Shown here one piece after another: positions 41,766 through 49,485 of a stretch of DNA of 56,318 nucleotides. Below the pieces are notes generated by a model, which did no database searches, had not been told where the DNA came from, and saw only the letters and a list, made by a program, of their open reading frames with translations. The position numbers and the translations under genes were made by a program. Position 1 is the stretch's first letter; the number at the start of each line of letters is the position of its first letter. Origin of the DNA: Verrucomicrobiia bacterium (GTDB taxonomy: Bacteria > Verrucomicrobiota > Verrucomicrobiia > Verrucomicrobiales > DEV007); the NCBI GenBank assembly GCA_020439945.1, contig JAGRPB010000011.1, positions 1 through 56,318 of the forward strand, read 5' to 3'.

Positions 41766-44516
41766 ATGAGCCAGGACCAGAGTGCCAGCTACAAGGCCAC
41801 CCTCAATCTACCGCAGACGGAATTCCCGATGCGGGCCGATCTGGTGCAGCGCGAACCCGCCCGACTCGAGAACTGGGAATCCCGGGATCTCTACCGGCAG
41901 ATCGTCGATCGCCGCAAGGCTGAGGGCTCTCCTGATTTCATCCTTCACGACGGCCCCCCGTTCGCAAACGGCGACGTCCACATGGGCACCGCGCTCAACA
42001 AGGTGCTCAAGGATCTGGTGATCAAGAGCCGGACCATGGCGGGGTTCCACTGCCCCTACATCCCGGGCTGGGATTGCCATGGGCTGCCGATCGAATTCAA
42101 GGTGGTCAAGGAATCGCGGGGTCTCGAACCCGCCGAGATTCGCCGGCGCTCCGAGGCCTTCGCCCGGCAGTTCATCGATATTCAGCGCGAGTCATTCCGG
42201 CGCCTCGGTGTCTTCGGAGATTGGGAGCATCCCTACCTGACTCTGGCTCCGGAATACGAAGCCGACATCATCCGTGTCTTTGCCACTTTCGTGGAGAAAG
42301 GCCTCGTCTATCAGAGCAAGAAACCCGTCCTCTGGAGCTACGGCGCTCAGACCGCGCTCGCCGAGGCCGAGGTCGAGTATGAGGACCGCAAGGACCCGGC
42401 GATTTTCGTGAAGTTCCCAATCAGCTCCGGCGAACTCGCGGGAAAAAGCTCGCTCGTCATCTGGACGACGACCCCGTGGACCCTGCCCGCCAACCTCGGC
42501 ATCGCGCTGCATCCGCAGTTCACTTACCTGCAGGGAGAATTCACCCACGCCGAAGATGGCCGCTCGGAGAATCTTGTCATCGTCAGGGAACTCCTCGAAG
42601 CCTTCACCGCAAAAACCGGCTTCGCTCCGGCGGGTGATCTCGCGGAATTCAAGGGCGAGACTCTAGCCGGCGCGACGGCGCAGCATCCCTTTCTCGATCG
42701 CCAATCGAAAGTCATCCTGGCCGACTTTGTCACCACCGAAACCGGCACCGGCGCCGTCCACATCGCCCCCGGTCACGGGGCGGATGACTATCGTGCCGGA
42801 CAGGAAAACGATCTCGGCCTGCTCTCGCCGGTCGATGACGCCGGCAATTTCACCGACGAAGTCGGACTCGATTTCCTCGTCGGCAAGCACGTCTTCGATG
42901 CCAACGGCCCGATCATCAAATTGCTCGCCGAAAAGGGCGCCCTGATCGGCAAAGAGAACTACCAGCACAGCTACCCGCACTGCTGGCGATCCAAGACGCC
43001 GATCATCTTCCGTTCGGTGCCGCAGTTCTTCATCCGCATCGACGCCATCCGCCAGACCGCCCTGGAGGAAATCGATCGCGTCCAGTGGCTCCCCCACTGG
43101 GGTCGCAATCGCATCTATGGAACGGTGGAGAGCCGCCCCGACTGGTGCATCTCCCGCCAGCGAACCTGGGGGGTTCCGCTCCCGGTTTTCTACCCGGCCA
43201 GCGATCCGGAGAATCCGATCATCGACGCCGATCTCGCCCGCAAGGTGGCCGATCTCACCGAGACCGGCGGCACCAACCTCTGGTTCGAGAAAGACGACGC
43301 CTGGTGGTGCGAACAACTCGATTTGCCGGCCGGAACGAAGCGCGGCCACGATACGCTCGACGTCTGGATTGACTCGGGTTCCAGCCACGTCGCGGTGATG
43401 GATCGCCATCCGGAGTTGCACACCCCGGCCGATCTTTATCTCGAAGCCACCGACCAGCACCGCGGCTGGTTCCAAAGCTCGCTCATGGTAAGCGTGGCCG
43501 TGCGTGAGAAGGCTCCCTACAAGGCGGTGCTGACCCACGGATTCGTGGTCGATCAGGACAAGAAAAAACTCTCCAAATCCGAAGCCGAGAAAGCCGGCAA
43601 ACCGATCGACGCCAAGCATTTCTACGAGAAGTACGGCGCCGACATTCTCCGGCTCTGGGTCAGCAGCGTGGACTGGCAGAACGAGGTGCCCTTTGGCGAA
43701 GATCTGTTCAAGCAAACCACGGAGCCCTATCGCCGTTTCCGCAACGTGCTCCGCATCCTGTTGGCGAATCTCTATGACTTCGATGCGGAAAAAGACGCAG
43801 TTTCCGACGAGGCCCTTACTTCGATTGATCGCTGGATCCTGGAAAGACTTCATGATGTCGTCGCCGAATGCCGCGCCGCCTACGCCGACTACGAATTTCG
43901 CAAGGTTTTCAATACCCTGAACCAGTTCTGCGCCGTCGACCTCAGCGCGCTCTACGTCGACATCACCAAGGATCGGATGTATTGCGACGCCGCCGATTCC
44001 ACCCGGCGGCGGGCGACTCAAACGACCATGCAACGGGTCTTCGATGCGCTGGCTCGCCTGCTCGCCCCCATCCTCGCCTACACCGCCGACGAAGCCTGGG
44101 AATTTTCCGGTCGCGAGAAATCCGTGCACCTCGAAGCCTTTCCCGAGCCCGACCCTGCCTACTCTGGCAGCGAAGCCACCGGAAAGATCGAACAGTTCGA
44201 GCGACTCCGGGATACCGCCCAGGTCGCCATCGACGAGGCGATCAAAGCCGGAAGATTTCGCAAACGCGAACGCGCCACCCTGGAGATCGCCCTGCCCGCA
44301 GACGATCCGGCTCGCCCCCTGTTGTCCGCGCACCGCGAGGAAACGCTCGAGTTCCTGATGGTTTCCGATGTCTCGCTGGCTGAAGGAAGCGAACTGCAGA
44401 TCGCAGTCGCCGAGACCTCGCATCCCGAGTGCCCGCGCTGCCGTCGCTCGATCCAGATCGATGACGGGGCGGAACTTTGCGCTCGTTGCGCCGAAGTCGT
44501 TGCCGCTTTAGTCTGA
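41766..44516 (+). CDS. ileS: Isoleucyl-tRNA synthetase
   Basis: A 916-residue class I synthetase charging tRNA-Ile. Seen: the HIGH region HDGPPFANGDVHMGTALNK (the last His of HIGH is Thr here, a variant I recall from other IleS), GWDCHGLPIEFKV, editing-domain phrases TTTPWTLPANLGIALHP, the KMSKS-type loop KKLSKSEAEK, the anticodon-binding helical part (DRWILERLHD-like) and a C-terminal zinc finger CPRC...CARC. Length is normal for bacterial IleS with the zinc-binding tail. lspA starts 31 bases after the stop, a linkage common in bacteria. No T-box leader was recognised upstream. Confidence 0.97.
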   Translation: MSQDQSASYKATLNLPQTEFPMRADLVQREPARLENWESRDLYRQIVDRRKAEGSPDFILHDGPPFANGDVHMGTALNKVLKDLVIKSRTMAGFHCPYIPGWDCHGLPIEFKVVKESRGLEPAEIRRRSEAFARQFIDIQRESFRRLGVFGDWEHPYLTLAPEYEADIIRVFATFVEKGLVYQSKKPVLWSYGAQTALAEAEVEYEDRKDPAIFVKFPISSGELAGKSSLVIWTTTPWTLPANLGIALHPQFTYLQGEFTHAEDGRSENLVIVRELLEAFTAKTGFAPAGDLAEFKGETLAGATAQHPFLDRQSKVILADFVTTETGTGAVHIAPGHGADDYRAGQENDLGLLSPVDDAGNFTDEVGLDFLVGKHVFDANGPIIKLLAEKGALIGKENYQHSYPHCWRSKTPIIFRSVPQFFIRIDAIRQTALEEIDRVQWLPHWGRNRIYGTVESRPDWCISRQRTWGVPLPVFYPASDPENPIIDADLARKVADLTETGGTNLWFEKDDAWWCEQLDLPAGTKRGHDTLDVWIDSGSSHVAVMDRHPELHTPADLYLEATDQHRGWFQSSLMVSVAVREKAPYKAVLTHGFVVDQDKKKLSKSEAEKAGKPIDAKHFYEKYGADILRLWVSSVDWQNEVPFGEDLFKQTTEPYRRFRNVLRILLANLYDFDAEKDAVSDEALTSIDRWILERLHDVVAECRAAYADYEFRKVFNTLNQFCAVDLSALYVDITKDRMYCDAADSTRRRATQTTMQRVFDALARLLAPILAYTADEAWEFSGREKSVHLEAFPEPDPAYSGSEATGKIEQFERLRDTAQVAIDEAIKAGRFRKRERATLEIALPADDPARPLLSAHREETLEFLMVSDVSLAEGSELQIAVAETSHPECPRCRRSIQIDDGAELCARCAEVVAALV

Positions 44517-44546
44517 TCGGCTCTTCCGCTCAAGCCCGCCGGAAAC

Positions 44547-45071
44547 ATGCGCTACTTTTTCTTCCTCAGCCTGCCGCTCTATCTTCTCGATCAGGTGACG
44601 AAATACCTGATCGTGGCCAATTTTCCCAATCCCTACGTCGAGCCGGCTCGTTCCCCGATCGAAGTGATCCCGGGCTTTTTCAACATCGTCCGGGTGCACA
44701 ATACCGGGATGGCGTTCGGGAAATTCAACGGTAGCGCCTACGCCAATATCGCGTTCGGGATCATCGCCATTTCGGCTCTCATTGCCATCACCGTTCTGTG
44801 GCGAAAAAACGCATTTCCCACCCGCTCGGGCAAAGTCGCCGCCGCACTCCTGGTCTCAGGTATACTCGGCAATTTCACGGACCGGATTCTTCCTGGCCGC
44901 GGCTATGTGGTCGACTTTCTCGATTTCCAGTTCGGCCACTGGCACTATCCGTCTTTCAACGTCGCCGACTCCTGCATCTGCATCGCGGCCGCCCTGCTTT
45001 TCCTGAGTGTTTTTCAAAAAGAGAGAGCCGCCGAGCCCAAAGCAAAAACGGGCGATCAGGCCGCCTCGTAG
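44547..45071 (+). CDS. lspA: Lipoprotein signal peptidase (signal peptidase II)
   Basis: A 174-residue inner-membrane aspartyl protease that removes the signal peptide from diacylated prolipoproteins. Four hydrophobic segments and the two catalytic aspartate regions are visible: GILGNFTDRILPGRGYVVDF and FNVADSCICIAA. The N-terminal block LLDQVTKYLIV and the NTGMAFG loop are also diagnostic. It follows ileS by 31 bases and is probably cotranscribed. Its products are finished by Lnt (17519-19357), and candidate substrates in this window are the lipoproteins at 986 and 13804. Confidence 0.97.
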   Translation: MRYFFFLSLPLYLLDQVTKYLIVANFPNPYVEPARSPIEVIPGFFNIVRVHNTGMAFGKFNGSAYANIAFGIIAISALIAITVLWRKNAFPTRSGKVAAALLVSGILGNFTDRILPGRGYVVDFLDFQFGHWHYPSFNVADSCICIAAALLFLSVFQKERAAEPKAKTGDQAAS

Positions 45072-45141
45072 ACACCTGGTTTACCAACCGGATCAGTGAG
45101 ACAATCAATCGCACCTTCCGAGTTGGAAGCTTCCCTATGCC

Positions 45142-45693
45142 ATGTCGCATCGCTTCGCCATCTGGACCGCGGTGATTCTCCTACTCGGGATCGGAATCCT
45201 GGGAGCGGCTTTCTGGGTTTACGAGAAACTCGAAGACCTGAGTGATCTCGAATCGGTCGAGTCCCTGATCGATGAAGATTTCCCGGACGTCGCGCAGGTC
45301 GACGGTGACACCTTGATCGCCTGGGAGAACGCACCCGACGGCGACGTCCTGATCATCGATTGCCGGAAGGCGAAAGAATTCGCGGTCAGCCATCTGCCCG
45401 GCGCGGAGAACCTCACCTCGGCCCGCGAGGTCATTGAGTTTCTGGAGAAAAGCAAGCGCAGCCCCGAGCACATCGTCACTTACTGTTCCGTTGGCTGGCG
45501 CTCATCCAAACTCGCCCGAGCCCTGAACAAGAAAGGTTTCGAAAACGCAGCCAATCTGCGCGGAGCGATTTTCCGTTGGGCCAACGACGACCGTCCGTTG
45601 GAGGACAGCGAAGGAAAACCGACCGAAAAAGTCCATCCCTACCACTCTTTCTGGGCGGGACTGCTGGAGCCTGGAAAGGCCGCCTCTTACTGA
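45142..45693 (+). CDS. Membrane-anchored rhodanese-domain protein
   Basis: A 183-residue protein with an N-terminal membrane helix (about 7-27) and one rhodanese domain. Domain landmarks are DVLIIDCRKAKEFAVSHLPG (69-88; the entry Asp is in IIDC) and the active-site loop YCSVGWRSS with catalytic C115. Rhodaneses carry sulphur as a cysteine persulphide or act as thiol-redox modules; the role of this anchored one is not known. It lies 70 bases after lspA in the same direction and may belong to the same transcript. Confidence 0.87.
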   Translation: MSHRFAIWTAVILLLGIGILGAAFWVYEKLEDLSDLESVESLIDEDFPDVAQVDGDTLIAWENAPDGDVLIIDCRKAKEFAVSHLPGAENLTSAREVIEFLEKSKRSPEHIVTYCSVGWRSSKLARALNKKGFENAANLRGAIFRWANDDRPLEDSEGKPTEKVHPYHSFWAGLLEPGKAASY

Positions 45694-45735
45694 TCGAGAA
45701 CTCTCAATTCAACTCCCTTCCCTTCCCCGTCTCCC

Positions 45736-46140
45736 ATGTCCAAATCCGAAAAAGAAGATGGTGCCAAAAAGCGAAGCCGAGACGCGGAGCGAATCTGGGT
45801 AAAATCAATCGGCAAAGAGTGGCTGATATCTTTGGATCTTTCGTCGGGCTGTCTCTCCGCCATCGTTTTCGTCCTGTTGGCAGCCACCGTAAAGTGGCAC
45901 CACCAGTATTGGCTCCTTCTTCTGCCGCTCGTCGTTTTTGCGGTGCTTTTCCCGCTTTCGCGACACTGGTTCTACCGGCGGATCATCTGCCCCTATTGCG
46001 GATTCAATCCCACCCGTCGAAAATCTGACGGCGCCCCGCGAAAGGACTACTACAAGATCATCGCGGAACTCAACCGCCACCAAGCATGCCCGAACTGCGG
46101 GCAAACCGGACCCAAACCGGTCAAGGCGAAGCAATCCTGA
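45736..46140 (+). CDS. Small membrane protein with a C-terminal zinc ribbon
   Basis: A 134-residue protein: a basic and acidic N-terminal tail, two membrane segments (about 33-50 and 56-74), then two CxxC pairs, CPYCG and CPNCG, about 33 residues apart, forming a likely zinc ribbon on the cytoplasmic side. I do not recognise the family. It follows the rhodanese gene by 42 bases on the same strand and ends 17 bases from the convergent beta-barrel gene. A partner or metal role is only inferred. Confidence 0.7.
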   Translation: MSKSEKEDGAKKRSRDAERIWVKSIGKEWLISLDLSSGCLSAIVFVLLAATVKWHHQYWLLLLPLVVFAVLFPLSRHWFYRRIICPYCGFNPTRRKSDGAPRKDYYKIIAELNRHQACPNCGQTGPKPVKAKQS

Positions 46141-46157
46141 GTACGGCAGAGACCGCC

Positions 46158-46679
46158 TCAGAAAACAAACTTCGTCCCGAAGCGCAGACCACCAAAGTCC
46201 GAAGGTTCGGTAACGCCGTTGCCACCGCTGAGGAAAGTGTAGCTCCAGTCGATAAACAGCGGAATCGGCAGGAAACGAATATCGAGACCCGCGCCACCGC
46301 GGGCCAGCATCTCGGAGCCATCGCCCACGAAAGCACCGCCGCCGATGAAAATGTAGGGAGCCATGCCGCCGGCCGGCACCGGATAGCGAAGATTGAGATC
46401 CATGATGTAGGTCTGCCAGAGATCACCCACATCGGGGTCCGCCCACGCCCCGGAAAAAGCCACTCCGAGGTTTTCATTGAAATAGAAATCGAAGGCCACC
46501 CCGCCGCCCCCGGGATTTCCCGCCAACTCGTTGTCCGGAGTCAGGTAGAGGGCGAAGACGCTGATATCGGACTCCGCCCGGAATTCCTTGATGTCGTAAT
46601 CGGCCCGGACGTCTTGGGAAAAAGCCAGACCCGTCAACGCGGTCGCGAGAATGGCGAGGGAGGCAGAAGTCGTTTTCAT
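46158..46679 (-). CDS. Outer-membrane beta-barrel protein (paralogue of the one at 1939)
   Basis: A 173-residue exported protein. The signal peptide spans about 1-26 (...SQDVRA). Strands match the gene at 1939 in order and wording: DFYFNENLGVAFSGAW against GYFFTENVGVELSYTI, APYIFIGGGAFVG against APYVLAGGGLLTN, GGAGLDIRFLPIPLFIDWSY against VGAGLDIRLDSMGCVGIFVD. Both end in phenylalanine. Unlike its paralogue it has no cysteines in the mature part. ATG 46679 gives the signal peptide. It converges on the zinc-ribbon gene and is divergent from the IscA-like gene. A perfect 8-bp hairpin sits in its 5' leader. Confidence 0.83.
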   Translation of the reverse strand: MKTTSASLAILATALTGLAFSQDVRADYDIKEFRAESDISVFALYLTPDNELAGNPGGGGVAFDFYFNENLGVAFSGAWADPDVGDLWQTYIMDLNLRYPVPAGGMAPYIFIGGGAFVGDGSEMLARGGAGLDIRFLPIPLFIDWSYTFLSGGNGVTEPSDFGGLRFGTKFVF

Positions 46680-46709
46680 GGTCTCGTAGGGAAATTCAGT
46701 TTCCAGATC

Positions 46710-46734
46710 CCTGCCGGACAAGTCTCCCGGCAGG
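46710..46734. promoter_or_regulatory. Perfect hairpin in the leader of the second beta-barrel gene
   Basis: CCTGCCGG (46710-46717) pairs with CCGGCAGG (46727-46734) around a 9-base loop, 31 bases upstream of the start codon. Such a stem may stabilise the mRNA of an abundant outer-membrane protein or be a regulator site. Confidence 0.4.
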
Positions 46735-46903
46735 TACTGAGGATTCTCGAAAGACCATGACATTTAGGCAAGGGAATTTTCTCAAAATTGCATCGCGCCA
46801 CCGGGAAAACTTGGTCCCTTCCTCTGCGGGCGCGGGGAAACCTTGAAGCCCGGATCGTTGCGAGCCATTGCCAAGCGCCGATTTCCGAGTTCATTGAAGG
46901 CCC

Positions 46904-47287
46904 ATGTCCGCAACGACTCCAGCTTCTCCGGAAATCAATTTCAAGCGCGGTAACGAGAGCCTTATCAAGGTGCTCGATGGCGCTTCGGCTCGCCTGTGTT
47001 CGCTCTTGAAAAAACAGGGCCGACTGGAAAATGGCGGTCTGCGCGTCGCTGTCGTGGGTGGCGGCTGCTCGGGACTGCAATACAAGATGGATCTCGTCGA
47101 CGGCCCGGCCAACCGTGACATTCTGGTCGAATCGAACGGCGTCCGTGTGGTCATCGATCCGAAAAGCGCCCTTTTCGTGACCGGCTCGGAACTCGATTTC
47201 AGCGACGATCTCCAGCAGGGCGGTTTCAAGGTCACGAATCCCAACGCCGTCGTCACCTGTTCCTGCGGCGAAAGTTTCGCGGCCTAG
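46904..47287 (+). CDS. IscA/ErpA-type iron-sulphur cluster carrier
   Basis: A 127-residue A-type carrier of Fe-S cluster assembly. The three conserved cysteines are present: C55 in VGGGCSGLQYKM and C119/C121 in TCSCGESF. The N-terminal 18 residues extend past the usual start. The family passes clusters to apoproteins in the cytoplasm. A weak Shine-Dalgarno (GAAGG) sits 3-4 bases from the ATG. The next gene, 100 bases downstream on the same strand, encodes an HscB-like J-domain protein, which supports an Isc-type role. iscS, iscU and hscA are not in the window. Confidence 0.92.
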   Translation: MSATTPASPEINFKRGNESLIKVLDGASARLCSLLKKQGRLENGGLRVAVVGGGCSGLQYKMDLVDGPANRDILVESNGVRVVIDPKSALFVTGSELDFSDDLQQGGFKVTNPNAVVTCSCGESFAA

Positions 47288-47387
47288 AGTTTGGACAGGA
47301 TTGCCATGATTGGTTCGATTTTTTCCAGGCATTGAAGAATCAGCCAAATCCATTCAATCCTGTTCATCCTGTCAGAATTACCGGCCA

Positions 47388-47948
47388 ATGGACGACGCCT
47401 TCGCCACTCTCGGCCTCGATCACCGGTTGACCCTGGACGATAATGTCATCGAGACGGCCTGGCGCGAACTCGGTCGCCAACTTCATCCGGACGGCGAAGG
47501 AGGAGACGCCGAACGCGCCGCCGCAGTGAATCAAGCTCACCAGGTCCTGCGATCCTCGGCCCGACGATTGCGTCACTGGCTCGAACTTCGGGACGTCGAA
47601 ATCGGGCGGCAGACGGTTCTCGACCCTGGGCTGATGGATCTCTTTTCCGAAATCAGTCCCGCGCTCAACGATGCGGACGAAGTGCTCAGGAAACGTTCGG
47701 CCGCCAGCTCGGCGTTAGCCCGAGCTCTCCTGGCCGAATCCGAAGTGACATCGCAGCAAAAACTCCAGGGACTGCTTGGTAGAATCGGAAAACAACGCCT
47801 CGCCATTGTCGGCAGGTTTCCCGAAATCGAAATCGCCGCCGAAAAAGATCACTACGACGAAGCCAGGGCCGCCGTCGGACAGCTCGGTTTTCTCGAGAAG
47901 TGGGAAAGCCAGGTGCAGGAGCGGCTCATGAAGTTCATCACCGGCTAA
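47388..47948 (+). CDS. hscB: HscB-like J-domain co-chaperone
   Basis: A 186-residue protein with an N-terminal J domain, DDNVIETAWRELGRQLHPDG, carrying the HPD motif (33-35) that activates Hsp70 ATPase. A C-terminal three-helix part (LMDLFSEISPALNDADEVLR, YDEARAAVGQLGFLEKWESQ) matches HscB. HscB delivers IscU to HscA for release of Fe-S clusters. ATG 47388 puts the J domain at the start; upstream in-frame sequence is the repeat-bearing spacer. It follows the IscA/ErpA-like gene and ends 21 bases before a sulfatase gene. The C-terminal domain is diverged, so a generic DnaJ-like role is possible. Confidence 0.82.
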   Translation: MDDAFATLGLDHRLTLDDNVIETAWRELGRQLHPDGEGGDAERAAAVNQAHQVLRSSARRLRHWLELRDVEIGRQTVLDPGLMDLFSEISPALNDADEVLRKRSAASSALARALLAESEVTSQQKLQGLLGRIGKQRLAIVGRFPEIEIAAEKDHYDEARAAVGQLGFLEKWESQVQERLMKFITG

Positions 47949-47969
47949 AAACCTTTTTTGTCCCCCAAA

Positions 47970-49406
47970 ATGAAAAGCCACCTCCTCACCCTCTCCGCCT
48001 TGGTCATTGGTTTGATCTCCGGTCCCGCCGCGCCGACGAAACCAAACGTCCTCCTCATCTGTGTCGACGATCTCCGTCCCGAACTTGGCTGCTACGGCGT
48101 CGATTACATCCAATCGCCCAACATCGATCGCCTCGCCGCCGAGGGCCGCGTTTTCCGACGCCATTACGTGCAGGCTCCGACCTGCGGCGCCTCGCGATTC
48201 GCTCTCCTCACCGGCACCTATGGCCCGGCCAGTAACGAGGCGCTCTTCCAGCGAGCCAAGGCGGCCGGTAAAGAGCCTCCATCGCCCATCAGTCTGCCCG
48301 GTTGGCTCCGCCAGCATGGCTACACCACCGTTTCGGTCGGAAAAGTATCCCATCATCCCGGCGGCTGGGGCGGCCCGGATTGGAACGATCCCGACCAGCC
48401 CGAAATGCCCGGCGCCTGGGATCGCCACCTCCTTCCCGCCGGCGAATGGCAACATCCCCGGGGCTGGATGCACGGCCTCGCCCACGGGGAAATCCGCGGG
48501 GATGCCAAGGAGATGGCCGTCTTCCAGAGCCTCGAGGGACCGGACACCATCTACCCGGATGGAATCAGCACCAACGAGGCCCTTTCCCAACTCGACCAAC
48601 TCGCGGCCGAGTCGGACACGAAACCCTTCTTCCTCGCCGTCGGCATCCTGCGACCGCACCTCCCCTTCGGGGCTCCGGCCAAATACCTCGAGCCCTATCG
48701 CGACGCCGAACTTCCCCCGATTCCGCATCCCGAGAAACCGACCTACCGCACCACCTGGCACAACTCGGGTGAGTTCATGAAATACCAACGCTGGGGCCGC
48801 GATCCGAACGCCGATCCCGAGTTCGCCCTCGAAGTCCGCCGCCACTATGCCGCCTGCGTCACCTATGCCGACGCCCAAGTCGGTCGGATCCTGGATCGCC
48901 TTGAAGAACTCGACCGCGCCAAAAACACCATCGTCGTCCTCTGGGGCGATCACGGCTGGCACCTCGGCGAACATGCCGTCTGGGGAAAACACACTCTCTT
49001 TGAGGAATCACTCCGGGCCCCGCTCATCGTCCGCTTCCCGGGCATCGTCGCGCAACCCGGCGAAAGCACCGATGCCATCGTCGAGACCATCGACATCTTC
49101 CCCACTCTCTGTGAGCTTACGGACCTGGAGAAGCCCGACTCCCTCCCCGGCGAAAGCCTCGTCCCCCTCCTCGACAATCCCGCCCTCGAAGTTCCCGACG
49201 CCATCGCCGCCGCCTATCACCGCCAAGGCAACACCCTGAGAACCGACACCCACCGCCTCATCGTTCACAAGGACGGCTACCTGGAACTCTACGACGAACG
49301 CGTCGACTCCGGTGAAACGCGCAACCTGGCAGAAGAAGATCCCTCGCTGGCCTCGGAGCTGGAACAGCGCCTCGAAAAACGCCTGCGAAATCAGCATCAC
49401 TACTGA
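47970..49406 (+). CDS. Exported type I sulfatase (iduronate-2-sulfatase-like)
   Basis: A 478-residue sulfatase with a signal peptide (1-22). Metal ligands lie in [16 protein letters not shown], and the modification motif is CGASR (C72), again CxAx[20 protein letters not shown] and [20 protein letters not shown] are the iduronate-2-sulfatase-type blocks around the active site. The protein ends with the usual [18 protein letters not shown] segment. Family members desulphate uronic-acid or galactose residues of polysaccharides. ATG 47970 is preferred to a TTG at 47958. Its substrate and the formylglycine-generating enzyme are unknown. It follows hscB by 21 bases but is functionally unrelated. 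Confidence 0.9.
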   Translation: MKSHLLTLSALVIGLISGPAAPTKPNVLLICVDDLRPELGCYGVDYIQSPNIDRLAAEGRVFRRHYVQAPTCGASRFALLTGTYGPASNEALFQRAKAAGKEPPSPISLPGWLRQHGYTTVSVGKVSHHPGGWGGPDWNDPDQPEMPGAWDRHLLPAGEWQHPRGWMHGLAHGEIRGDAKEMAVFQSLEGPDTIYPDGISTNEALSQLDQLAAESDTKPFFLAVGILRPHLPFGAPAKYLEPYRDAELPPIPHPEKPTYRTTWHNSGEFMKYQRWGRDPNADPEFALEVRRHYAACVTYADAQVGRILDRLEELDRAKNTIVVLWGDHGWHLGEHAVWGKHTLFEESLRAPLIVRFPGIVAQPGESTDAIVETIDIFPTLCELTDLEKPDSLPGESLVPLLDNPALEVPDAIAAAYHRQGNTLRTDTHRLIVHKDGYLELYDERVDSGETRNLAEEDPSLASELEQRLEKRLRNQHHY

Positions 49407-49485
49407 GCGAGCCGATGGAGCGAAACTGGACGAGCGGGGCAAAGACGGCGGAAAATCGCGAACGAGTCAGGTTGGGAAGACGCAA

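Noticed and set aside
42663..44423. Minus-strand frame of 586 codons over ileS
   Set aside because: Antisense of a clear isoleucyl-tRNA synthetase; no start signal or domain of its own.
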